Shown piece after piece: positions 46,081 to 60,372 of a DNA stretch of 64,000 bases. The stretch is from Adiantum capillus-veneris (lineage: Eukaryota; Streptophyta; Polypodiopsida; Polypodiales; Pteridaceae). How positions within the stretch are numbered: position 1 is the first letter of the stretch; each line of letters opens with the position of its first letter. Made by a program: the position numbers and the translations under genes. The DNA is taken from contig CM043954.1 of NCBI GenBank assembly GCA_014529385.2, positions 9,440,830 through 9,504,829 on the forward strand. Direction: 5' to 3'. Below the pieces are notes generated by a model that was not told the origin of the DNA, did no database searches, and saw only the letters and a program-made list of their open reading frames with translations.

Positions 46081-47870
46081 GGTATATTACGACTACAGAT
46101 GTAGAGGGACTATATGGTGCGAGTCTTTGAGAGATGCTCCATGCAAGGTCGTAAGGACAGTGAAGGACAATCCTCTTATCTTGTGCTGCCATGGTTTGTC
46201 GCAATTTTGATAGAGCGACGAGCTTGTTAAGGCATGCAAGCAACAGGTGAATCTATCCGACATTGTCATAGGTTTTGCGGTACATCACGATATGCACGAG
46301 ATCTATCAGCTATGTAATGTTCTCGCGACTACCCTCAGCAAGGCCAGTTGGGTGGAAATTATATAGTTTACATGGGTAGAAAATTACAAGTTGAACAACG
46401 GTTTTTGGAGGAGTTTCAATGAGTAGTTCTTGTCTTGTGCAGCCGACCATGAGTATGGCCATGCCGAGATTGGCCTTTGCATGGAATTTTTTAAAATACT
46501 CGTCATGGCTATGCGGCTAGCAAGGTAAGTTGGCACGAGTCAGTAATGAGGTATGCATTTGTTTTTGCATTTGTTTGGAAAATTTGTTCAAACATGATGA
46601 GTGATTCTTATCCCAGCAAGGCTAATGTACAAGTGATCAATCTCCATTCATTTGCATAGTTTTGCTAGCATGAATGATCATCACTTGCACATGCAACTGA
46701 ATTATGCCTATAATGTGCATGCTACATTGTTACTTTGAAATTTACATAACATTTCGGGCAAGCATGACTTGCATTTCCTTCTAGAAAGGCTCGCATGCAA
46801 TCAAGGGGAGTGCACTTTAGGCACTCCAAGCAGAAGCACAGCTTGTGACAACTGTTTTAAGCATTACAATTTTGTTGGCATCGAACCAATGCTTAACCTG
46901 CCAACATGACTCAAGCATGGCATCGAACCAATGCTTAACCTGCCAACATGAGTATCTACAGTCCCGATGTGCTGCACGGATCAATAGAAGTTCACTTTTG
47001 ATGCCCATGGAATCTCAAGGACATTGGCACACCCTGTGGCTCGGCTTCATCAAGGGTGCATAGAGCTCGGCATGGCCGACTTCTTGTCACTGCTTCCATA
47101 AGCCAACAAAGATGCTCGCCACATGGCACTAGCCAATTGCAATTGAAATTTCTTGACAAGGTCAATTCTCGTTTTCCATGATCTTTGTACGTCAGTATCA
47201 ACATCTGCTGACTATGATTGGGGCATCTTGCATTGGAGATTCCTGCAATTTGACTATGCTATGAGCATACAAAATTGGCAATATGATTGTAGGTCATTTC
47301 ATTACATAGCATACGGGCGTATATGATATACGAGGGTGTATATGATATACATAATAATTCTCTCTCGCGCAATAGATAGGGCTATGAGCTGCATTTGAGC
47401 GATTTTTTCCTTGACATTTCAAGACAACTGGTTACAGCAGGACAACCAGGTTAGCCAAATTTATGTTTTGTTTGTTTTTTCATGAAAACATATTTATGTT
47501 GTTTGGTATGCAAAGCAAAGTGCTTTGCCAGTTTCACATGAAGCAAGGCTTCTAGATCGTGCTAAGATATTGCCCATTGACTTGGCATCAAGGGCATTGG
47601 CACGCAAGTTTGGGGAACTGGTATGATAAAAATTTTGTTCCCATTTTAAGCGTAGTGACATCATGTTATGATGTATCATTACCACTACAGAATGTGCAAG
47701 GCACTTATGGTTTTGGCTCTCGCGCTTGAGACTGTCACATTAGCCACGGGATTACAACCTTACATGCTAGGCATGCTAGCGAAGTGGACTGGACTCCACC
47801 ACATCATGGATTACGCTTCCGCTATAACACCAGACACTTTGTCAAGGAAAAGATAAGTTTTGAATTGTTT
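46081..47870 (+). pseudogene. Intron-bearing gene fragment inside the long-LTR element
   Basis: A first block (46081-46530) reads in one frame with four stops: CRGTIWCESLRDAPCK, VNLSDIVIGFAVHHDMHEIY, LCNVLATTLSKASWVE, ENYKLNNGFWRSFNE, CAADHEYGHAEIGLCMEFF. It ends at an AG|GTAAGT donor. A second block (about 47510-47622) reads LPVSHEARLLDRAKILPIDL and ARKFGEL and ends at G|GTATG. A third (47686-47855) follows an ACTACAG acceptor and reads NVQGTYGFGSRA-(stop)-DCHISHGITTLHARHASEVDWT and YNTRHFVKEKIS, ending in TAA. The blocks look like three exons of one gene with real splice signals. I do not recognise the protein. It lies between the primer site (45511) and the second LTR (48085), so it appears to be host sequence carried by the element. 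Confidence 0.5.
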
Positions 47871-48084
47871 CACATACTTTTGGTTCCTATCAACGCACAA
47901 CAACACTACGAAGAACCTAAAAAACACGACCCCTGCAGTGTAGGTGGGTCAGGATATGTTTTGGGATTTTATTTTACCTCTCTCAATGAGAGTGTTATAC
48001 CAGAAAAATGTGTTATGCTTAAAGGATAAGCTAAAAATCAAGCATAAGATGCCTAAGAGCACACATTTTGGGCACACACTCTAG

Positions 48085-50624
48085 AAATTTAAGGAAAGTT
48101 CCTTAGACCATCATTCTCTTCTTCTCTCTCTTCTTTTTTCTCTCTATGAATAATGAAAACTTTCTGAGAAGCTTTTGATACATGTTTTGCTGATGAGTCA
48201 GCCTGAGCCAAGGTGCTTTAACTCTCAGCTAGAAATTGGGCAAGATGCCATGAAAATTAGTCTTCATCGGTTCCACAATTGAACACTAATTTCCATAACG
48301 GCTATGAGCCACACATGCTGGCTAAGATTCATTGTTAGATTTTGGGTAAGACCCAACTGTTGGCATTCGTTGGGTGCTTGTTCTTAAGATCAAATAGATA
48401 TGCCTAGTGGAGTACACATCGAACACATCGATGTTAATGGACAAGCAAGAGTCATGTCATTATGGATGTTTAGGGTGTCATCTTTTCACTACATGCTTTT
48501 AGTGCGACGCTCAAGTTGAGTTTTTAATAATCTTAAACTCACATCAGCTGATTTATACCACGGAATCTAGAGGCAACAAACAATTGAGAGAGCACGGCTC
48601 TTGATACGAGCTAGGCATCTCACTTATGTGGATTTCTTGCTCTTTCTATAGCACTACGAGTGTCTATGGCATCACATTTTTGGGGTACGGCCCAACGGGT
48701 GTTTACTAAATCACCCCATAGGCATTGAGGATCACAGTTTGATCTATCCTAGTTGAAATTTCAAGGAAAGAAGTCCACAATCTACCAGGGGGTAGTGGAT
48801 AGATTCAACTTTTCAAGTTGATTCCAATCATTTTTATACACGGTTAACTATGTTGGTTATTGTTACCTGCTAGTTGAACAGTTTCTACAAAGGGTCTTAC
48901 CAAGGGGTTTGACTATGTAGATTTTACCCAACGGGCTTGGATTGCGAAGGCAACACCCAGGGTTTCTAGTGCAATGTTGCTTGGTTTTTTCACAGGTGGA
49001 AGACGTGTTCCTATGCATTTGAATACGGGAAACTGAACTTTCAATTCAATCCCCAGGGCCATGCCAAGGGTATGTCGGAAAAAGTATTTGGGCCGTATTG
49101 TCCAATGTACATTATGTTGTTATGAACCCACTTGTCGGATTCGATTTGGCACATGTTGTCAAATGGGATACAACATGGTCTAGAGACTCAAGGAGTTTGG
49201 TTTAGCTAGTGTGGAGCAAGGCTATGAGAGTCCCTCTCACTCCCGTCATAGAGTGTTTGCAGTTATCTCCACACACAAGCACATCTTGTACTTATAGGAT
49301 GTTCTTTTTTCAGACATCCTTAGTTGAGGCATATTCCACATGTGGAAAATATGAGTCTCTGGGACTGACACTAGCGCCCACTATTTCAAATATGTGTTAC
49401 AACAAAGTCCCTAGGTGCTGGTCACATCTATTTTCTAGACCATTTTTAGCATGACATATCAAAAGCAATTTCGGTGGCCAAAAATTGACGGATACTTAGA
49501 ATGACTTCTTCAGGTACAAGTACTGCTAAACAACATTATAGGTGGTTGCTTATACATATAGCAAGGCTCTAATTTGTGAATGAAAAAGTTTCATTGTTTG
49601 TCCCTAGAAGTGATTAATGTTTCACCTTCTATTATGGTTCAAACGTTTTAGCAAGGCGCAACAAAAAGTATTTAGTTTCTTTTTGGAACTATTTACATTC
49701 CTCTTTAAAGTGTGCTACGCACATCATATTCACCATAATTATTGGCAAGGATGATCATGGATATACAGGTTCGGATATGTTTTTTGCTAAATTCATGCAC
49801 ACTAGGTGTTATGGGCCCTAGTATTTAGCAAAGGCTGATTTGGAATGGCATGCATATTCATCAAGTTGTTGCTTATGAAGGATTTTGCACTCTATGTGCA
49901 GTATCTCTTTAAGCTTACTTTTGGATCTACCACTCATCGATAGAGGTCATGGCTCGGTTTGGGTGCTTGTGGATTTTTCACGTTAACCAAGATGGTTATT
50001 CATCAGGACATTGTTGCTTGCTCAGCAATGTTGTATGATATTGTGATCCCCATTTACGGGCCATCTGGGAAGACTGTCTGTAAATCATAGGGAAACCGCC
50101 TCAGTACTGTCAGTTATCCAAGGGGATAGGTAGAGTACAAAGATTAATCTTGTGTTGAAGGATATGCAAAGTGCATACATTAGCACCAAGCGATCCAATT
50201 AGTAAACATTTATTTCTCTACTTGGAGTTTGCTTACCATACGTTAAAGCATGTTTGCGACTAGATGTAGTCTCTTCATGTATAAATCAAGTTCTCAACTT
50301 TGAACCCTAGTTATGGTGGGGTTGTTTACTACTAAAATTGCAAAACAAGTCAACTTGGATGATGATTATGTTAGCAAGTTACTTTCATGGAAAGTGAAAA
50401 GAGGTACTCTTTAGGGTACATCTTGGTGTTATAACTCGTTTTGCATACTCATGTGTGTTCTAAATGGAGTCTACACACACTATGATTGGATAGGAATCGG
50501 TAACACAAGATGGTTGCAAATGGACAACAATGTGAAAAATCAAGATGTTACTCCTGGTTTCATTGAACCTCCTACTAAACCGTGTTCTAGTTTGACAAAC
50601 AGCTGAATCCATGAAGGATGCCAC
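48085..50624 (+). mobile_element. Long LTR, copy B (3' LTR, truncated)
   Basis: It is an inverted counterpart of 2815-5560. Shared blocks include AATAATGAAAACTTT, GTCAGCCTGAGCCAAGG, CTCTCAGCTAGAAATT, GCCACACA..CTGGCTAAGA, CACCCCATAGGCATTGAGGA and CCGTGTTCTAGT. It ends in the middle of the LTR (GGATGCCAC) where another LTR begins at 50625, so the last ~210 bases present in copy A are absent. It is in the same orientation as copy C; together they bracket an internal region of about 2.6 kb. Confidence 0.75.
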
Positions 50625-51337
<713 letters not shown>

Positions 51338-51955
51338 CTAATCGGGGAGACAAAGCAAGGCGGTGGGCCCAGTGTGGTTGACTCTTGCTTTGTCTTGGGA
51401 GTTATTTTAAAATGAAAATCTCTAAGTGGGCCTTTGTGACCCCATCACCTAGAGAGAGAGAATTTACAAATTGGGAATTTACAAGTCTTGGGTGAAAACT
51501 GAAGAAATGATGACCATAACCTACAAATTACTGAAAATGGCGTCGTGACTGCATGATGCCGGTGAATGGTGTGTTGCCGGTGCGTCGGTGTAGCGCATAC
51601 GTCTTTTCAGGGTCGGCCAGGACATGCCTTCGGTGCATTTATTCTTTTTGTTGTCGGTGTCGCGTGCTTTGGGTTCCTCCTTCTTTTTTTTGTTGATGTC
51701 GATGGCCGTTTTTCCTTCTTTTTTTGTATTTTATCATGTGTGTGCGTTTATGCGTGTGTGTATGTGTGTATGTATGGGTGGGTAGGTGTGTGCATACGCG
51801 TGACTGTGTGTGTATATGTAAGTGAATGTGTGTATGTGTGTGCGTGAGCGTGCATGGGAATGGGGGTAAAACTATATATAATATATATAGTATTATATAA
51901 TTTTTTTTAGTTTTTTTTGGTTCTCCTGGTGACCTACTGCAGGGACACGGTGCGG
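51338..51955. other. No gene; GT-rich sequence
   Basis: GT-rich and (TA)-rich patches (51740-51900) without coding content. Confidence 0.6.
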
Positions 51956-51959
51956 ATGG

Positions 51960-53460
<1,501 letters not shown>

Positions 53461-53639
53461 GCGGCCTGCTACGTTGGGGCATGGACGAGCAAGGGCATGA
53501 GGATGATAAGGCCGTCCAATCAAAGGGGGGGGATGGGAGCCATGTGATGAGGCCATGCCAGTAAAAACCAGTGTTGTGAGGTTGACCAGGCCCTGTCGAG
53601 CCTTCCAACGGTGCCGCCACGGCTCCATCACAGGAAAAA

Positions 53640-56172
53640 TAAACCTTTTTTCATTTTTTTCTCTTTGAAATCCAAAATCGGCTATCATTAGCCCTCACCT
53701 TTTGGCTAGAGGCATTCATGTCTCTAGCCCTGACTTTGATTCTTCTTCAGTTGATCTGTAGGAGCTGATATCGAGTTGCCTTCAGAACTAGCCACTCCAT
53801 TTGGCCATTGGTGAGATTTTTGGGATATTCATGAATCTGCAACACGTCCAATTGATAGCCTTTTCCTTGGAATAGTGTTGGTGGTTGATTAAATGGGAAG
53901 CCCATGGCTTCCAGAACTTTGTGCCAGTGTCCTCATGGATCCCAAGTGAAAAATAGGATCATTTTCTGCAGTGTCCAAACAATAAAATTTTCATGCCAAA
54001 TTGGACCAAATTTGTAATCACCAGTAGCGAGAGGGGAAATGAGCATCTTTGCTCCTGCAAAGACAAAACTGAAAAATTATGATTCCCAAAAGTGTGCCAA
54101 GAATCCACCATGTATGGCCGCCTTGTTGGTGTGGTGAGCTCCAGTTGTTTTCAGAACCTTGCTTGCTGTCGCGATTGGAAAAACCTACAAGCATATCATG
54201 CTTCTTTTGGGTGTGCTCAAACATGTCAGCTTCCTTTTCTGATGCTAGTAGTAAGCCACCTACCTTGCGGCTTAAATACAAGCGTGATCCACTTGCCTTT
54301 CTCCAAAGAGAGGATGAACTATTTGTAAAAACATTTACCAAATTAGGAATGACGTCTTCATTCTTGCATTCTATCAGCCTTTTGTCTATCCATGGCTCCT
54401 TAACTCTTATCTCCATGCTGATCTTACCTATATATGTTATAGTGGCTAGCCATAGCCATAGGTCTGATGCATCCCATGCAAACACAATGCTGCGCTGTAG
54501 AGGAGTCTGGAATATCCTTAAAAGGTTGGCAACATATTGATCATCAAACTTACTCTGAACACCCTCACATAAACTGGAGGCATTACCCATCTCCAAGTCT
54601 ATGACACTACACAATAAAGTCTTGCTCTACTGCCAAGCCTCTGGAGCAATATCCAACTCCAAACCTTTAGTCTTGCTTACCTCTTTGTTGTGGTCCTCTA
54701 GTGAAACTTCCTTGATGCAAGATTCCCATAGCTTGGTATACTGTCCTTGGTCAATGCTGGTGCACAGGCTTTTGTCTTCAAAGCCCTCCCCTTTGCTTGA
54801 TATGTTGTCCATCTTCTGCAAAGCCTTGCTAGCAAGCTGGTCTTCCTCTTCTCTTGTATCTTCCATGCTCTTTGCATTCCTCTTACTCTGACGAGGTCTG
54901 ATTAACACTTTACACCTTCTTACCCTTAGTGCCCAATACTGTCGAGACTGATTGCTTTGGTTCCTATTTCATCCAAGTTTAAAGATGTACTCACATTTGT
55001 AACACAATTTTCTTGACTTACCTCCCCCACTGGGGTAGCATCTTTTGATTCTTTAACCTCTTGTTCCGCTGCTTCAATCCTTTGAATAAACTTCTCGCTT
55101 GATCCTTCTTCTGTTATCTTCATCTTGACCTCTTCTACAAGACCAATGAGACTTGGTGTGCGGGTACCAATTGGTGGTGGGCGTAAGATAAGTGTAAGTG
55201 GTGATTGTGGTGGTGGTTGCATTAGTGGCTGTAGGAATTGAATTGGTGGGGATAGCTGTGGTTGCACTGCTGGTGGTGGGATTTGAACAGGTGAGATTGG
55301 TTTCCTGGGTGGTGGTGGTCTTGCTCTTGGCGGAGAGATCTAATTCTGACTCCCCCCTCTATTGAAATTCTGCCTCCTTGGATGTGGGCAGTAGTACATA
55401 CATGGCCGTCTTCCCCGCAATTGTAGCAGTGGTACTCTTGGTTCTGCCTTCATTGTCCTCTTCCTTGTTCTGGATTCCTGACAGGTGCATGCTCTTGCTG
55501 CACTAGATGCACGGATAAACTCTCTAGTTGGGTGGTGATGCGACTCAGTAAGTCATGCTGCTCTTCTGATGCCTCTTGCCGTTGGGCTCTATGACTTGTT
55601 GTTGCAGTCACTGGGGTTGGTCGGGCTGATCTTGTTTCCTCTGACTCGTTTACTCTTGCTTGCATGTGCAGTTTCTTGTCTTTAAGGCGGGCTATTTCTA
55701 CTTCCAACTCATATGTTGTAGGAAACATTCCCTTCACCTTCTCTCTAAGCGGCGACCATAGACCAGTAATGAAATGGTCCTTCTTTAGGAAATTAGGAGC
55801 TCCTTCGCCTTCCTCCAGTGAGGCAACCCATCTCTCCCATAAGTCCACAAATTTGGACTCGTAGGTGGCATAGTCTGGCAGACCTCCCTTCTTGAATTCC
55901 GTCTGTAGCCATAGTTTCTCCGAGGTTGTGCCTTCACCAAACCTCTTTACAAAAGGAGCCCTTAACACATCCCATGCATTCTTGGTAGCATGGGGCAATG
56001 CATTATACCAGGACTTGGCCTCTACTTTCATCAGTAGAGGAAAAATTTGAAGTCGTGAAGCGTCGTCATCTTTGTTGGAGACGACACAAGCAATGTCAAA
56101 ATCATCCAAAAAGTCGGTGATCAGATCTTCTCCCTTCTTTCCATTGAACGTGGGGAAAGAAACACTTGCCAT
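53640..56172 (-). pseudogene. Retrotransposon Gag polyprotein with unusual downstream region
   Basis: The first frame (56172-55450, 240 residues) starts MASVSFPTFNGKKGEDLITD and has the Gag capsid pattern: VEAKSWYNALPHATKNAWD, FVKRFGEGTTSEKLW, KGGLPDYATYESKFVDLW, FITGLWSPLREKVKGMFP. A zinc-knuckle-like CYNCGEDGHVC follows after a stop. Then come a Pro-rich segment (55267-55150) and a Glu/Lys-rich segment. From 54908 to 53640 long frames continue (SIVFAWDASDLWLWLATITY; EPWIDKRLIECKNEDVIP; a hydrophobic stretch WWILGTLLGIIIFQFCLC near 54070; GHWHKVLEAMGFPFNQPP; NLTNGQMEWLVLKATRY) that are not protease, reverse transcriptase or integrase. The hydrophobic segment could span a membrane. I cannot name this part. 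Confidence 0.65.
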
Positions 56173-56259
56173 GGTAGTGAATCAGAAAATTACATTTAAA
56201 AAAAAAAAAAGATTAATGACAGTAGCGACTCATAGCGGCTTTTTACAGGGTTGGGTTGG

Positions 56260-56893
56260 GTGGCTAGAACATAATAAAAATGCTTACATCAAAAGAGTGG
56301 TAGTAATCCAGGAGAGACAAGATGATGGGGAGTGGAGATCTCAGGATTTCATCAAGCATCTCGGCTCCGAATAAGAAAACAATATTTTGCTGGCAGAATA
56401 TCTTCCTATCAATATACACGTGTACACGCATGTGTTGCAAGAAACAGAAAGGAAATACTTCTGGCCTATTGTTATTATCCATGCCGGGTGTAGGGCAAGG
56501 ATCTTGACCACTAGGGTTGCGTACCTCAGGTGTTGAAGAGGTGACACCTTCACCACATGCTCCTACCTCTTGTAGTAGTCCGCACAATCCTCCACATTAG
56601 GTTCAAAATAGACTGGACGAGAAGAGTCTACCTCAATCGGATTTCCATTCTGCATGCGACGACGACGCTTGGGTGGTCGAACTTCATTTGAACTTTCCAG
56701 GCCTAGAGAGAGTGTAGGCCCACTTGTGTCCACCAAATGCTTTAGGCCTCCGGACGTAGACTTCGTGGTTGATGTAGTTGACGACTCCTCTCGAAGCATT
56801 AGAGAGCATTAGGAAAAATATGGACTCTCCTTGGGCCTTTTTGATTAGTGAAGGCTTAAGGGAGAACCAATGAGAAGGCTCTTGGGATATCAC
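56260..56893 (-). pseudogene. Unidentified split coding fragment with nuclear-localisation-like motif
   Basis: Minus-strand frames at 56893-56684 and 56799-56563 overlap. The second contains PTLSLGLESSNEVRPPKRRR with a basic PPKRRRR cluster, then PVYFEPNVEDCADYYK. A different frame (56587-56440) continues with GACGEGVTSSTPEVRNPSGQ. The pieces may be exons or frame-shifted parts of one gene. No family is recognised. It stands between the gag remnant and the homopolymer-bounded cassette. Confidence 0.3.
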
Positions 56894-56978
56894 CTAGAGG
56901 GGGAGGAATGGTAGGGGTGCAACCTAATTGTCTCCCTCTTCAATGCTTGGTTCTTAGAGAGAGGTGGGAGGTAGGCTA

Positions 56979-57000
56979 GGGGGGGGGGGGGGGGGGGGGG
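56979..57000. repeat. (G)22 homopolymer
   Basis: Twenty-two consecutive G, followed by TTAAATAGGA. It is matched in inverted sense by the C tract at 60343. Confidence 0.95.
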
Positions 57001-57522
57001 TTAAATAGGAGGAGAGAGGTGTCATAAAAGAGGGAGGGACCCCCCAAAAAAAAACGCGCATGCTTAAAAACCCAAAAAATTGAAAATTTTTCAAAAGTTC
57101 CAAAGTTGACCCATTTGCCTCCAAAACTGCCCCAAAACATAAAATAACTTAAAAAAGTCAAATTTTCCCCCCAAAATCCACTTTTCTCTCTCTCCCTCAT
57201 TACTTTTCTCTCCCACACTCTCCCTCTTCTCCCTCCTCCCATTCTCTCTCTACAGTCAAGGCAGCCATAGCCAAAAGCTTTCCACCACTCTCTTCCTCTC
57301 TCTCCATAGCTCCCCCTTCTCTCACACATCCATCAACCCGCTACAATCCCACACTCCATAGCCCATAGCTCCACTATCCTCTCTACCTCTCACTCCTCTC
57401 TTTCTCTAACTCCACTGTCAAAGCCACCATAGGCAGCTCACCTCACCCTCCCCTCAGCTCCTCATTCTCTCTCCACAGTACTCAACTCTTTCAAATCCCT
57501 TCCTAAGCCCAACTTCCCAAGC

Positions 57523-58090
57523 ATGTCCACGCATAGACGACCCAAACCAGAGATAGAGGAGATTGTGTTGCACAACACAAAAGACTTAGAGGGGGTATGG
57601 ATCCCACAAGTGTTCAAGAAGGGTGCATAGATCTACATGCAACCGTCACGTGCTGGACCTCATCGCGTACGGTGTTGAGGCGTATTGGAACGTCATTGGA
57701 AGGGCCGGCTATTGACATTCAAAGAAACAAAGTCTAGAATGGTGGCCATCGTGCAACACGTCTACAGTGCAGCTGAGCTCCATCTCAAGAGAGCTTCTAC
57801 TCAATTTGCACCTCATTGTAAGTTTTCATGGTTTAGCTATCCCATGCATATGTCATGTTTACGTTTATGTGATCATTATGTTTAACTAAGGACATTTGTA
57901 AAGATGTTTTTCCATCCAGCTTAGTTGAGGAGCAGCCGCTTGAGTGCCTCTCAGGCACGTTCATGGTTGTGCATGCTCACATTGGGGAGCTTATGTTTCC
58001 TAATGTTTCATCGAAAAAACTTACCGAGCAGCGAATATTCATGTACTCCCACAAGTACGTGGTGCCGAAGTCGATCCAAAGCTATGGTAG
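57523..58090 (+). pseudogene. Unidentified plus-strand split gene, convergent partner
   Basis: From ATG at 57523 the frame reads MSTHRRPKPEIEEIVLHNTK, then DLEGVWIPQVFKKGA before a stop. Shifted frames continue with LIAYGVEAYWNVIGRAGY. A good donor (CATT|GTAAGTTTTC, ~57820) and acceptor (TTTCCATCCAG, ~57919) define an intron. The next exon reads LVEEQPLECLSGTFMVVHAH, IGELMFPNVSSKKLTEQRIF and MYSHKYVVPKSIQSYG, to a GTAGGT donor-like site at 58087. A CT-rich leader (57180-57480) resembles a plant 5' leader. It runs towards the minus-strand gene ending near 58082. The family is unknown, and the frames are damaged. Confidence 0.4.
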
Positions 58091-60035
58091 GTTAGAAGCC
58101 GTGGAGACACCCTCATTGCAGAGTGTATAATTTGCACCTTGTTTGCATCCAAGCATGCACTTTATGGTCTTTAGATCACCACCTAAATGCCATTCAACAT
58201 CAAAATCCCCACGTCCTGGAACCATGAGCTTCTCACCGTTTATTTGAGCTTTAATGACCTCTGTGACCCATGGGATTCTACTGAAAAACCATGCAAGGAC
58301 TTCATGTGTCTCTTTCGGAACTTCAATTGCACTAAGCCACCATATATCCTTCTCTGATTGCACACTAAAAGAGGTCTTTGTCGCTTCACTCGAACTGCAA
58401 GATTGCTTGGCATAAGCAAGGGCTTCATTCATAAGCGTGATGCTCATTCTCTCCAACTTTCTCCCTTTAACAATTACACACTCATGCAACTTCAGCACGA
58501 ACACAAGCTTGCCTTCAAGAATTGCCAACAACATAAAGCCTCAGAATGCATGTTATGACACATCATAGAGCATGTAGGCAACTCTAAACTAACCTGCATC
58601 ACTCAAATTGTAGAAAACAGCCATGGACTGCTGCAATCGTATCAAGTCCACAAAGATATTGTTGAATTTGGTGTAAACAAACCCTTCGGTCTGCAATACA
58701 TTGTTAGAAACAGCACCGCTTCCCTTCCCGCGGCCCTTCCTTCCTTGTGATTTGCTACGGAGCGGCTGAAGAGGCATCGTGTCTTCAATATACAAGTAGT
58801 CTCCTAATCGGTGAACAACATCTTCATTTGACACCTTCTTGGCAATCTGCACTTTGTGAGGAAGTGGGAATAGGTTTTCCGTGACTCCTCGACTTCTTAA
58901 TGCATCTTTTAACACTTGATGTATTGCTTGATAGTCCTTGGTACTAATCCCAACAGCATCACAAATATCCTAAACATCTAGATCAGTGACAATATTAGAA
59001 AAATCTCTAAGAACTCTCTTAGTGATTGCGTCTTTCAAGTGTTTTTCCTCTGGAGCATCAAGCATCCCAATAAAATCCTCTTTGTTGAAACAAGAACGAA
59101 GTAAAGTAGCCCTAGCTGACGCATTCTCGTCACTGCACGTTTCTTGGACGAAGTTCCTATTGCCCAAAACAACAATGATGAGCCGTGTTAAACTTAAACA
59201 ACATGAGGGATAGAACATGTTACCTCATAGCTGTCACCCTTCGTTTTCTTGCACCTCCACGTGGTGCAAGAGTCTGAATTTTGGACAACTCTCGTTTCCT
59301 CACCCTACCTCCCATGGCAGTACTCTTCATGTGTGAAAGAGTATCCTCAAGCTTTTTAATTACATTTTCCTTGGTTGTGATGGTGCTCTTTGCCTCCTCA
59401 AGCGCACTAGTAGTTGTTTGCATTTGAGCTTGAAGATTGTGGAAACTCCCATTGAGCAACTGCCAATGACGCAAGTAGATCTCGGACCGCGCAATCTCGT
59501 GTTTGTTGAGTCTCTTGCAGTAGCCCAACAAACCTTGCTCTCCATTTCCAACGTATTGCAACAGTGATGGAATGTTTGTAAAAGACGGATGAACATTGAG
59601 AGAAGGATCCTTTGGATACAAGCATCCGTCTGTCCAGAGATCCACATTCTTCTCCCCTTGAGCGCGGCGTTCGTTGGCTGAAGGTAATGTACCCAAGCAT
59701 GTTTTCTTTGTCGGAACATACTCTTGAGGTAGGCGTAGGAAAAGCCCTGGAGACCTACCGCGTGAAGAGCTTGCTGGGACATTGGTCACGTCGTCAAGAG
59801 GCATTGTAGGATGGAGAGATGGAGCTTGAAGGATGGAGAGATAGAGCTTGTAGGATGGAGAGATGGAGCTTGAAGGATGGAAAGATGGAGCTTGAAGGAC
59901 GGAGAGATAGAGCTTGTAGGATGGAGAGATGGAGCTTGAAGGATGGAGAGATGGGTGCATAGGTGCAGCAGCAGGTGCTGGTGCAAGGGGGATGGGTGTA
60001 GGAGAGGAGCTTAGATTAGGAGAGAGAGTTTTCAA
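58082..60035 (-). pseudogene. Unidentified split gene, possibly transposon-encoded
   Basis: Exon 1 (60035-59224) has a repeated Ser/Pro/Tyr-rich N-terminus, a second possible start MPLDDVTNVP, a predicted coiled coil (ALEEAKSTITTKENVIKKLE) and a basic end (RGGARKRRV). A 67-base GT-AG intron (59157-59223) leads to exon 2 (NFVQETCSDENASARATLL; a TAG after DLDV; DICDAVGISTKDYQAIHQVL; LFPLPHKVQIAKK). A further GT-AG intron follows DAG near 58590. Exon 3 reads LVFVLKLHECVIVKGRKLER, WWLSAIEVPKETHEVLAWFF and WHLGGDLKTIKCMLGCKQGA. The GGDLK-x7-GxxGA block resembles a conserved part of uncharacterised proteins often linked to DNA transposons (from memory, weak); the CxxC expected after it is lost. Short introns, consistent frames and only one clear stop suggest recent decay. 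Confidence 0.5.
59811..59962. repeat. 33/66-bp tandem repeat in the N-terminal coding region
   Basis: GATGGAGAGATGGAGCTTGA-type units alternate with GATAGAGCTTGTAG-type units at 33-base steps. On the minus strand they encode HPSSSISPSYKLYLSILQAP repeats, a multiple of three so the frame is kept. The likely original start lies just inside at MPLDD. Confidence 0.85.
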
Positions 60036-60299
60036 TTTTGGGGGGAATTTTCTAAAAGTTTGGAGGGAGTCAAAAAATGTTGAATTTTGAGTAATTTAAC
60101 TTAAAAAACTTTTTTTTATTATGTGTATATGTTGGGGGTACTTTTTAGGGGGGAATAGAGTTTTTTTGAAAGTTTTTGAAAAAAGTCTTTTTTTGACCTC
60201 TTTGACCCACAGATTTGCTTAAGTGGCATGGGAGAGTTAAGAGGCCACTTACAAGTTGGCCAAAAAGGTAGAGAGAGAAGACCCCCTACCCCCCTACTT

Positions 60300-60372
60300 T
60301 TCAAATGGTTTACCCCCCCTTCCCTACTTTTTAAATGGTTTACCCCCCCCCCCCCCCCCCCCCTCTTCCCCC
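60300..60372. repeat. C homopolymer (60343-60363) with flanking 35-bp duplication
   Basis: AAATGGTTTACCCCCC occurs twice, 34-36 bases apart; the second runs into 21 consecutive C. It mirrors the G tract at 56979 in length and in the TTAAAT/TTTAAATGGTTTA next to it. Confidence 0.85.

Noticed and set aside
51888-51902. TATA-rich palindrome as a promoter
   Set aside because: Simple AT repeat with no gene downstream.
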